From Albula goreensis (Eukaryota; Chordata; Actinopteri; Albuliformes; Albulidae): a DNA stretch of 64,000 nt. The DNA is taken from NCBI GenBank assembly GCA_022829145.1, contig CM040744.1, positions 2,634,501 to 2,698,500 of the forward strand. The letters are read 5' to 3'. The notes under the pieces were generated by a model that saw only the letters and a program-made list of their open reading frames with translations, did not search any database and was not told the DNA's origin. Below are positions 47,510 to 58,300 of this stretch, in pieces. Position numbers and translations under genes: made by a program. Each line of letters opens with the position of its first letter. Positions within the stretch are counted from its first letter, which is position 1.

Positions 47510-50440
47510 GCTGTGTAAATAAAGATGAAAGGTAATCTCATATTTTACAGGCTGCTCCTCTTCTTTTTCCGTTTGCTTCCTTTAATCTCAGATTTTCCAG
47601 GAATTAAACTAGGCTTTTGGGTGCAGACGGACCACTTTCAGCCCTAAGGACAAAAGAGTGGGGTTATAGGGGTTAGACCGGGGGGGTGCTACCCCCTCAC
47701 GTGAGGAATGCCACTGTGTCAAAAAGGAGGGGGGTGAGACACAGGGGTCAAAGGTCAGAGGGGGTGGCTGTTGTTTCTATGGGCGACATTGGGGGGATTC
47801 TGAGCGCTAATTAGCATCACAAAACCGCACATGATGAATATGTGAGGGTGGTGCTGCATTCAGACTCAACGCCGCGCTATAGATCGGAGGAGCAGCTCGG
47901 CAACAGCCCCCTTTCAGGTCCTGCTCTGGACCCTGCTCTCTACCAGGAACCAACGGAAGGATCCGCGGCCGCCCTGGCAGCTTACCACCAAAACTACAGC
48001 CTGTACGCTGTAAATTTACACACAAAAGTCAAACAAAAAAAGAGGTTTTTCTGCCACAGGCACTGCAATGCATTAGACCAATGCTAACTGTGTGTAGCAT
48101 TTGGTATTCACGTCACATGATTCTCGGATACAATCGAGACTGGAGTTCAGTTCAGGGGACGAGAAGAAGCGAAATGGGACCTCAGTAAATGTGTCATGGG
48201 AAATGACCAATCCGAGCTCATCACATACAGTTTTTCATCTCCCATAGTTTATCAATATTACTTACATTTTTACTCTTTGTGTAATATCCATTTCATTGAT
48301 AACACATCATTTTTATTTGCATGATTTGTTGAGTCAAACATTCACTGAGTTGTTTCAGGACAAAATTACTTTGGTATCTTCACTGGCAAATTAGGCTGAA
48401 ATTAGCGTGGTTCGTTTCTTTGTAACAATTTAGCTGTGCTTCAGTCTTTATCTGAAAAATGTTTCCTCGTAAAAGTGGTTTCATTCATTCGTCTAAAAGC
48501 AATATTCTGTGGGTCCTCTGATTTATCCTCAGTTTTAGAGAATTACTGCAGCAAAGCTTCGCTAATGGCGCTGCAACAAATTTACCTTTGAGCAATGGAA
48601 ACTGTCACGGTTACCCGTGTTCTGTTACCATGTTATGTCCATGCAAATCAGCCACCGAGACAACGCATCACAATTCCCTTTTGTTGGGAAATGGAGAATC
48701 ACGTTGTTTGAGCATGTTTTTGTTTCTTACTTTGGCTTTCAGTGACCGTTTCAGCATCCGGACCCCAGAATTACTGTGGTGTTCCAGGAACGGCTGGGTT
48801 ATATTTGCATATTGCCACTAATTTTGTAGAATTTCGGGTCAGCTGGCTTGCAAAACTTTCTGAGTAAATCGGAAACACGCAGGTCAACAGTTTTCATAAA
48901 TTTCCTCGAAAACTTTCGGCAAACTCGGGAGTGGACATCAACAGGGATGCAAGGAACGGAAATTGACCCTCTTCTGACCTGCAAAATATTGCTTGTCTAT
49001 CTGAGAGCATGCAGCAGAAGAGAGAAATGTTCTCAAGGGCTGCGGCTAGTTATTTCATAACAACAGTGGAACCCTGCTTGCCACTGTAACAAGTACTACA
49101 ACTGTGCAAGAAATGAGCAACATACATCTGCGTCGAACGTCCGTTGACAATCAATAAATTCTCGTGGCACCCAGAGGGTTTCAGTGTTTGAGCTGGACAG
49201 AAATTATAGTTTTGTTTCTCTGTGTTGTACCCCCATACCCACCCCGAGTGAGTAGCACGCAGCCATCATTATAATCCTTACATAACTGTCCACGGCTCCT
49301 CTCCTGCATGAAAGAGCACACTCATGTTAGCTAGCTTAAAAATGTAAACCCCCTGTGGTGATTTGCAGCATCTCTGTTCTGGAATTTCTGGTTCTACCCC
49401 TCATACAGCGATCGTGTTTCCTCCGGATCTACTCTCCTGGCATTTAAATAAATTGCTGACCTGGTTAAAGATTTGGGTCAGCTGTCAGTTGACAGTGGGT
49501 GCAGTGGGGGTGGGGTGGGCATTGTTCATTGGGGGGGGTGCCCTCCCAACCCTGGGTACCCCCTTTTTATAAAGCCATTTGTTTTCGTCTCTTACGCAGA
49601 ACCACCAGAAGGCTGTACAGCATAATATGTTTCTCTTTCCCGGTTTATACAATATAATCATGTCAGTACCTGCCTAACCTCTCATACATACTACACATGT
49701 AGTCTGCACCCTCAAAGACAGAAGGAAAGGTTTGAGGAAGATGTATAGCAAAGCCATAGTACTTGTACTTGCTACTGTAGCTTTGTGCAATTAAGCAGTT
49801 GTGAGAGGCTGCAGTCATTCAGAGCGCATTTATGTATGCACCCTATTAAGAATCCCCCCTTTTGTGGATTAACCAGAGATTCTAGGTCATGCTTTGGCAT
49901 TCATTTAACACTGCCACTGTACAGACAAAAGAATATAGAAAGGGTCATCCTTATATCAATGTAGCTGTGCTAAAAAGTTCATTAAATTGATTGAAGACTA
50001 CTTATTACAGACTTATTTGCTTTTATATTCAATTGTTATAAAGTGTTTATTAAAACCTATAATATCTTTTTTGTGTTCTTAATATTACAGTTTTGGTATT
50101 GGGCTGAATACAGTTAGCAATTAGCATCTCCGTAGCATAGCGTGTAGAAAATGGAGTCTTGCACTGTCACGCATGAATGGTGTGACTGTCTGTATCAAAA
50201 CGAAATGATTATCGTCATCGATACATCCTGGAGAAGAGGCTGGGAGTGCTCTCTGGAATGTTGTTCTTCCCTGGCATGTTGTGACAGGACTCGGATTTTG
50301 AGACATGACAGAAATATTACACCTATTTCCTGCTTTAGAAAGGCTGGACGTTTTCTGGGCACAGGTTAGCTGGTTGCTGTGGTGTGGTATGGAGTGGCCT
50401 TCCGCCAGCTCAACAGACAGGAGCCAAAGCTATCAGCTGT
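47510..50440. other. No gene seen
   Basis: No exon recognised. A G-rich region at 47640-47790 and another near 49500-49545. Around 48830-48940 two AAACTTTC-containing phrases recur close together (GCAAAACTTTCTGAG and GAAAACTTTCGGCAAAC). Confidence 0.5.
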
Positions 50441-50449
50441 ACCTGAGCT

Positions 50450-51180
50450 TACCAGCCCGACTGGCAGATGGTTTAGGGAGAGCACAGTGATTGGAAGATG
50501 ACTCTCAGGAAGTGCTCTGATTGGCAGGAGGTTTAGAGCTAGTGCTATGATTAGCGACTACTTTACTGCAAGTGCTTGGACTGGCTGCTGTTTTGGGGTG
50601 AGCACAATGGGTGCGTTCCTCTCCTACCCGGGAAATATTTGGAGGAAAGGAGGAAAGGAGGAGATGAAACAAAAATTGGAACAGCTAATCCGATTAGCCC
50701 TTTATGAAAGTCGATCTCGGCTATTTATGAAGTCGTGTAAAGACTGATTCCAAGGATATCTAAGCCAATCAAAATTTTCAGTGGGAAAGTCTTTTAATCT
50801 GACTGGTAGTGAGCATGATGTTACCCAGAAATGTGAAAAGACTTCCACGGTAGGATACATCGATGTACCCTTTGTTTGAAGGAGAGGAGGAAGCGAGTGG
50901 AGAAGGCGAAATTTCATCTCCTACCATTTTGGAACAGTGGAGGGAAGGAGGACACATAGATCAGTTTCCAGGGCAGGAAAGGAGGAGACAGAACTGAGTA
51001 TTGGAACACACCCGATGATTGTCTATTGGTATAGGGTGAGCACCCTGATCGGCAGATAGTTTAGAGAGAGCGCCTTGACTGGCTGTGGGTTTAGGGCTTC
51101 CACCGTGATTGGCCACCATTTTACTGTTTGCAGTTGGATTGGGTAATTGGTTTGGGGTGCACACAAGGATTAACGCCACT
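50450..51180. repeat. 30-bp minisatellite interrupted by a MITE
   Basis: Units of about 30 bases (NNTGATTGGCAG..GTTTAGGG.GAGCAC type) run from about 50450 to 50608 and resume at 51014-51180 in the same orientation and phase type. The element at 50609 sits between. Confidence 0.75.
50609..51013. mobile_element. MITE (405 bp) inserted in the 30-bp array
   Basis: The left end GGGTGCGTTCC and the right end, reversed, GGGTGTGTTCC are short inverted repeats. Inner ends are also loosely inverted (CTCCTTTCC/GGAAAGGAGG words). No coding capacity. The target-site duplication is unclear. Confidence 0.65.
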
Positions 51181-51184
51181 TCAG

Positions 51185-51595
51185 CAGCCTTTAGAGTAAT
51201 GCTGATGGACAGTTTACATAGCCAATGGAAGCTTGGCTCTGTTCACTGCAGCCAAACTTGCTAAGCCCATCAGGCAACCCAACATGAAGGATGGTTGCTA
51301 ATAAACCAATGTTCATTTATGACCCTTGACCAGTCACAAGCTCATACCAGACTCATATCTGAACAGCTTTTCAGAGCTGAAGAATTCTATGGTGGTTGTG
51401 TTTGGGTAAAGAATGACACAAGCCGACCAAACCAACCAAACCCACTGTCAGAACCCACAGGCTACCAATAAACTTGCAGGCAACTTATGGCAGGAAAAAA
51501 AACAAAAACATTTTAAAGCTTTCAAAATGACTGGGCACCAGGAGCAAAGAACATCTCCACAGCCTCTGAATCCCAAAGAAATAAATCTGAGCCAA
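51185..51595. other. No gene seen (3' flank of lipg)
   Basis: Short intergenic stretch between the 30-bp array and the inferred lipg 3' end; nothing recognised. Confidence 0.5.
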
Positions 51596-51599
51596 ACCA

Positions 51600-52386
51600 T
51601 TATAAACAAGTGAACAATTTAATTCATCTGAAAAGTTATTTACATGTTATGTACAAACACACCCACATATTGCCATAGCACACAAACAAAAAATAAATTA
51701 CAATACACTGAAAAATAAATCAAACGGCAAATTCATGTGCATTTTCAATAAACTCAATCTGTCCTTCAGTTATACAGTGTTTTTTCACATTGAACGTTTG
51801 TTCACAATTCACTCCACCCCCCCTTGAAAAAAAATTGGAACAAATCAGTCATAGCTCATACACACGTATGCAAGTGACCGTTTCTGCGGTGCGTGCAGAA
51901 AGCACGCGTGCAGACAAACACAAACGTGCTTTGGCTTCCGGCAAGTTCCCTGGGAAGTTGTTAGAGCCCTGCCTCCAGCGACAGACTATTCGCCATGCCC
52001 GAGGCAGGGTTTTACATTTCGGGCATTTCTGTAATTCACCACCAGGCAGATAAATAAAACTTGGTCTAGCAGTGCTTCCTTCTTCATAAGTTAGGGAAAG
52101 GGGGAAAAAAAAAAATAATGACGATATGACAATCTGCCAATGGCCTGCCCCCCCCAAGGCAAATGTCCTGCACCAATCAGGCTGCTGATTGGATGGTGAG
52201 GTCTGTGTAATCTGGCAGGTGATTGGACCGCGAGGATTGCATTTTCAGGGAGGCAGTCGGTCGCACCGTCCCTGCCCCCACCCCTCGCTGTGCACGCGGT
52301 CCAAAAGTGCTCGTCTCTGCGGTCACTGGGTCAGGTCCCCGTGTAACAGTCGCTCCAGGCTGCTGTGCGAGTGCATGTTCCAGGCT
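51600..52386 (-). other. lipg: lipg 3' untranslated region (inferred)
   Basis: From the TAA at 52387 to just past the ATTAAA signal at 51618-51623. The sequence is non-coding and AT-rich toward its end. The extent is inferred from the signal only. Confidence 0.5.
51618..51623 (-). terminator. lipg: Candidate polyadenylation signal ATTAAA for lipg
   Basis: The commonest variant of AATAAA, on the minus strand, about 765 bases after the stop. No AATAAA was seen on that strand between the stop and this point. Confidence 0.45.
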
Positions 52387-52399
52387 TTAAAAGTGCAAT
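52387..52399 (-). CDS. lipg: lipg coding exon 10 start: last residues and stop
   Basis: A good acceptor (TTTTCCTTTTCTGGCAG) at 52400-52406 joins exon 9 in frame and gives RLHF and TAA at 52389-52387, for a total of 501 residues. The tail is short and not conserved, so this exon rests on the splice signal and total length. Confidence 0.65.
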
Positions 52400-55300
52400 C
52401 TGCCAGAAAAGGAAAACACCACCATTAGCCAAAGTATAACAGAGTTGCCCAGTTTTGAATGATCGGATTTGTGAACATCCGGTTTCCCAAGGTTTAAATT
52501 TCCAAATAATCAAAACCCATTTTCTGCAAAGACACAACCAGGGACTTTAGGAGAGGAGTCCAATTAATGCATAAGTTAACTTAAGGCTCTATGGCATAAA
52601 ATATAAAAACTTGTTTGAGCAAACTGCTCTTATACAGCAATGTAATTTTGCATGGATAATGTGAATACTTTGATCTAATGGGTTAATTTATAAGCGATTA
52701 AATATTTGGCCTCCTTGGGATGACCAGACTGACATGGATCTGAAATGCAATGGTGACAGCCAGCAGAACGCGTTGGAGCTGGACTTGGGACTTGGAAAAG
52801 ACTGCTGTACCTTTTTCTTGGCTTCACCTCCCAGCCATCCCGACATTTGACAAATGTCAGCTCTTTCCCCGGAGAGATGTCCATCAAGTCTGGGTCTTGA
52901 ACGCAGAACGTGAATCTGCAGAGGAGAATTGTGGGAAAGTTCAGTCACGTGCGGCGGTAGCCTTCAGAAGCATGCCGTCCCACCATGGTCCATGAAAACC
53001 CACAGACGGAACACAGATTTACTGCCACAGAGTAACCATGGGGACAAGAGGAACCCTCCACTGGCCCAGATAGATTTTCTACCTCAGACACAAACCCAAA
53101 CTCCACCGTCATGTTACTGACAGAGTGGGGCTGAGTTACTGACACACCAAAACTGCATGCCTGAATTACTGACAGATCTGTGCTTGTGTGGAGTCGGTTT
53201 CTCAGGGCGTATCTGTGCAAGAGATGCAGGCGTGCGTGTGAGGGGAAGGCAATATAGCCGCTCCGCTTACTCACTTCTTCTGGGTCTCTCCGCACTTGAC
53301 GCGGATGCGGCGGATCTGCAGGATGTCATTGGAGGGCGTGCTGGACCAGTTCCACAGCGAGTTCTTCAGGGCCGTCATCATCGAGTAAAAGGAGTCCGCC
53401 GTCCCCTCCCAGGACAGCTTGATCTTCAGCAGGTCCCCGATCTCCTCCTCCGTGAACACCAGAAAGGTGTTTGTGTGGTTCAGACCCACACCTTCAGGTC
53501 TGTGGGGGTCAAACACAGGGGGAGATTTGGTCAGAGATCACCTCCAGCCAGACTTCTAACACCACCTCCCTGCTGAAACGGCACCAGTTTTGGGGGTGAG
53601 CCCATCCACACTAAAGGGAGAGTCCTGTCGATTTCCCCCAAGAATACACCCAATCACAATCACTTAAAAGCAGGCACTCCATCTGCCAGCCAATCAAAAG
53701 TACTTGACCTTCAGAAGCAGAAATCAGGAGATATTGCCTTTTTCCCAGCAAGTTTTATCAGAAAGAAAACCGAGAGTTCAGCATCTAAGAATGTGATAAG
53801 TTAAAGTGAAATTTCTGAGTTACTTTCTGGATAAATACTTTCTCCATTAATAAAAACAGCACTTGCAAAGGACGTTTACATACAGTTTTTTTTTTTTTTT
53901 TTTTTTTAAGTGGTTCAAATTAATTTTAAAGAGCTTAAGAGACTAATACCTCTCACAGAGGTGGTGTGAGTTTGTTGTGTAATGTTTATAGGGTCAAGGT
54001 GAGGCCACACACTCTGTAACCCCATAGAGAAGGCATGTGACCACAGCCCCACTAGGCCACTGCAGACAGCGCACGGTTTGTGTTTGCAAAACATTCGGAA
54101 ACACAGCCCACAATACCCAGACTGTGGTTGCAGATAAGGTGGTATAATGGCAAGAGAACTGGGCTTGTAGCTCAGAGGTCACAGGTTTGCTTATCCGATA
54201 AAGACACTGATGAAACCAGCACTACTGCTGTAACCTTGAGCCAAGATGTCTGACTTTCTTCAGGAAATATGCAACTCAATTACTAACTGGGTAGTGTATC
54301 AAAATGTTTCCTGTGAGAGTTCCGATAAGCCTGTGTCTGTATGACGAATGTTTCATCATGCAGAGTTTCACACTCACATGTACACGCTGAAGAACTCCGT
54401 GTCGTTGTGGGTGCCGTAAAGCTTCATGTAGAAGTTGGGTTCGGCGTCATCTGCATGCTTCCTGTTGAACACGTGCATCTTCATCTGGTAATGGTAGCCT
54501 GGAACGCAAGCGCACATGTCACCGTTAGCATGACAAGGCTTTTACCTTTAAAGCAGCTAGGCATTTACAGGGACTTAAACAGCTAACATTTCACAACCCT
54601 CAACCCAAATACAGCAGGGTATTTAACAAGCAAATTCAAGTTAAGCACCCTGCTCGATGGAGTACAAGAACGTTGCCCTGCTCAGGATTCAAACCAGAAA
54701 CATCAGGTTTCAAGCCCAGCTTCCAAAACATCACACTTCATACCCTCACAAAGCAATACAAAATTAAAGCGTTAAAATATAGATATATAAACATCTAATG
54801 AACTGTTCTTACAACATTGGCAGATAGTTTTTCTTGAAATAAGCAACATTCTTTCCCAATCAAAGTGAGCTGCATTACAGTGTGCCAGTTTTTTTTTTTT
54901 TTTATTTCCGCCACTGTGGTTCCAGCTCTGCTCAGGTCTAAACTGCAGGCCCAACATGGCCGCTCCTCACCTGCGAAGGGAGTGTCCGCACGGGTCTTCA
55001 GGTACATCTTGCTGTTGCGGCGCTTGCGCATCTTCTTGGCGTTGTAGCCCATGTTATTGCAACGGTTCTTCCTGCAGCTGAGGCAGATGCCCTTCTTGAA
55101 GCGGTCGGGGCCCGTGCACTGGTACGCGAAGCTCAGGTGGTCCTTGTTCAGCAGAGAGTCAACGAACAGGTGCACCGCCCGCTCGTGCTCGCACTTCATT
55201 ATGTCCACAATGTCTGAGCGGGAAACACAGACCGTTCGGTCATCATGGAGGCCAGAGCAGCCACTACCTGTCACACTGTCATTTTAACACATTGTCAATT

Positions 55301-58300
55301 TTATAAGTGGTGTTGCCACTTATAAGAGCTGAGTAAACAGTGTGGATGAGTGTCAAGTGCGAGTAGGGTTTGCGTAAACTGGATGAGAGGGTGGTGTGTG
55401 AGTAGGGTTTGTGTGAACAGTGTGGATGAGAGCGGAGCGCTGTGTGAGGTACTCACTTCCTGCCGCAGCGGTGTACAGCACGTCCTTCAGAGCGCAGCCC
55501 GGCTGCACATCTCCTCCATTGGGGTAGATATCGATGTCTCCGATTGGCTGCTGGATCCCGATGCTCACGCCCAGAGCCTCCCGCGTGTACGTGTGGAGCA
55601 CGTCCACAAAATCCGCATCGTCAGGGGACAGCCGGCGGTCCGAGTCCACCCCCTCGAACATGGGTCCAGCCGGGTCCAAACCTGAGGAGCAGAGAGCCCA
55701 TCAGAAAAGCCCCACCAAACTCTCCAAAAACCCAGAAACATCTGGAGGACCAGCTTCACCAGTCATCAAGCTAACTTTGGTGAATATCAGGAAGAAACTT
55801 AATCTTTCCTGTTAAACTAGCTCAATGCCCATTTTTAAATGTTTATCATTTGCAATAACTGTGCTTTTCTGTCAGAGCTAAAACAGAATCTTAGATATTT
55901 TTACTTGAGGTTTATTTATTTATTTTTAAACTAAGCCAGCCAGGTGACTCGGTACACCAGCTCTGTGGTCAATCCCCTTAGCTACCCACCGACACCACAA
56001 CCCAATTCAGCCCAAACACGAGAGTCATGTGGAAACACAAGGTTGGATTCCACACAGCCGCTCCTACAAATCCTCACTCCGGATTACTGAACTGCGGCGG
56101 GGCTGGAATATTCTAGTCGGCATTCCGTCATGAGCTGACCGAGCAGTGCAGCGGTCGGCCTGGCAAGGTTGGGGAAAAATTGCGACATGGAAAATTCTTC
56201 GTACCCGTGATCCTGCCAACGGTTCCTCGCACAAAGGTTCCTGCATATCCGGCGACGTGGGCGCCCAAGCTGTAGCCAATCATGTGCACGCTCTCCAACG
56301 GCAGCTGCAGCTCGTCCTGCAAGACACCGGCAGCTGAGAGAGGATTCATCACACACACGCACACACACGCACACACACACACACGCTATGCTAATACAGT
56401 GAAAGGTGTTAAAGATTCAGGATCCCCCAGGTTAGATAGGGGCCCCAAGAGATGCTAATGTTAGCAGGCTGGGGGCAGCCTGATGTCTGATCTCTCTTGA
56501 TCACTGGAGGGCATCAAGACATTCATAGGTCAGACCATGAGGCAATGTGTGACAACACAAGCCATGCACCGGAACATTCCAAAGTCACCTGAACGCCAGC
56601 AAAACCGTACATTCTGTTTAATTTGTGCCACCCCAAGCCAAACACATGTGCCCAGCAGCTTCCTGCAGTGCTGGAAGTTCGAACCCGAAACCTTTAAGAG
56701 TGGGTTATTATTGGCCCCCTTCGACGGAGTTAGCCATGCCCTACTTTAGGTGTGAGAGGAAAATGCACTCAGTCAGCGTTGGACGCCTGTCGAAAAAACG
56801 CACAGGCTCGAAAGCGACCTTGCGATGTTGTCTCACATGGACGCCCCCACAGATAATTAATGGGACGAGTGGCGATTTGCGCTCTGCTGGCACTGCCAGG
56901 CAGACCGAGCGGTCGTGGATGGCAATTAGTCAATTAGACGCGCCGACATACCTGGAGCCAGTCCAGCAGCACGGCGATGCTCTGGCCCACCATCTTGGTG
57001 TTGTTGACGGCGTCTGGGTACAGCTGGTGCGCGAGGGTCAGCCAGTCCACCACCACCACGTTAGCCTCCGTCTCCCGCTGCTGTACCGCAGACACCAACT
57101 TGTGCATCCAGCTTTCGAACATGCCGCTCATCTGGGTGGGGCACACAGTCAGTCAGTCAGTCAGTCAACTGTTCCCTTTCACACACACTTGCAAAGTCCT
57201 CTGCCAGTACCGCCTCAAATTCCACACAGACAACTCTGCAAATCTAACAAGCTTCTAAACCACAGAACAATAAATGTCCTGCCTTTAAAAAAAAACTATT
57301 TAAAACATGTAAACACTATGTAAAACATGTTGTAAAAATGTTGTAATTGACCTGTAGTACATGGACATTGATACAAAACAGTGTTGGAATACGGAGAGCC
57401 GTAAGAGAGTAAGGACCACTCTGCCTCTAAAATGCAATTTTTAAACTACTGAACACTTTTACAACACGGTCAACTTTCACACCTTCCCACAAAGGACTTC
57501 ATTCATCTTTAACTAGACACTCAGATTACACCTTTCATGCTCCAATTACTGCTTTAAATTAACATGTGTCTCCCCCTAAAGGCCATCACTGTTAATGGTA
57601 GTCTTCGCCTTTCCAATTCGCAGACTCCCAAGACCGTCGCTTACTCACCGTCCAGCCGTGGATGATGAATATTGTCTTGGCTGTGGCGTTGAAGCCACAC
57701 TCCCGCAGACACTCTGGCTTTCCGGGCTGTAGGTAGCACCCGTCCTCGTCCAGGTCCAGAGACTTGCGCATGTTGTACTTAATCCGGGAGTGGAGATCAT
57801 CCACTGCGCTGTTCTCCGAGTCCGGAGACTTTCCAGACATGTCATCTGTAACCCAGAAAAGGCAAGCATTTCCTTTTTACAATTCACAACAATAACGCGT
57901 GCACATAAGACTGGTTTTGGTGGGTCTCTTGCGCTGTGTCTCACAAGAAGGGGTGGTTTACGCATGCCCGTTCCTGCAGGTTTCGGGAATTCAAGTCACA
58001 GCAAACGCATCCAAACCGCAACCCACAAAAATCACCAGACATAACGCATTACAGCCAACATGTCCGGGCGCAGTGCACTGGCCTTACACCAGTAACGGGT
58101 GTCCAGTGGAGTTTGCAGGAAAGGTCAAACTATTCCGACTCCGCACTGCTCCGATAGGGTCGCCTGAGGAAACGCGCTCTTGCAAAAAGCCTCCGATACA
58201 ATTGCGACAGGCAAGCGCAATCGAGAGGACTCGATTGCCAAGACATACCGTAACCCTGCACCTTATCGCCAGCTGTTCAGTACGGCATCTGCCCGGATGA

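Noticed and set aside
56625-57323. A 232-codon plus-strand open frame
   Set aside because: It is the antisense of lipg exon 3 plus intron sequence. The minus strand carries the conserved lipase text with proper splice sites.
57592-57840. Start of the lipase at the internal methionine near 57839
   Set aside because: That start would lack a signal peptide. Exon 1 at 59449 supplies one and joins in frame through good splice sites.
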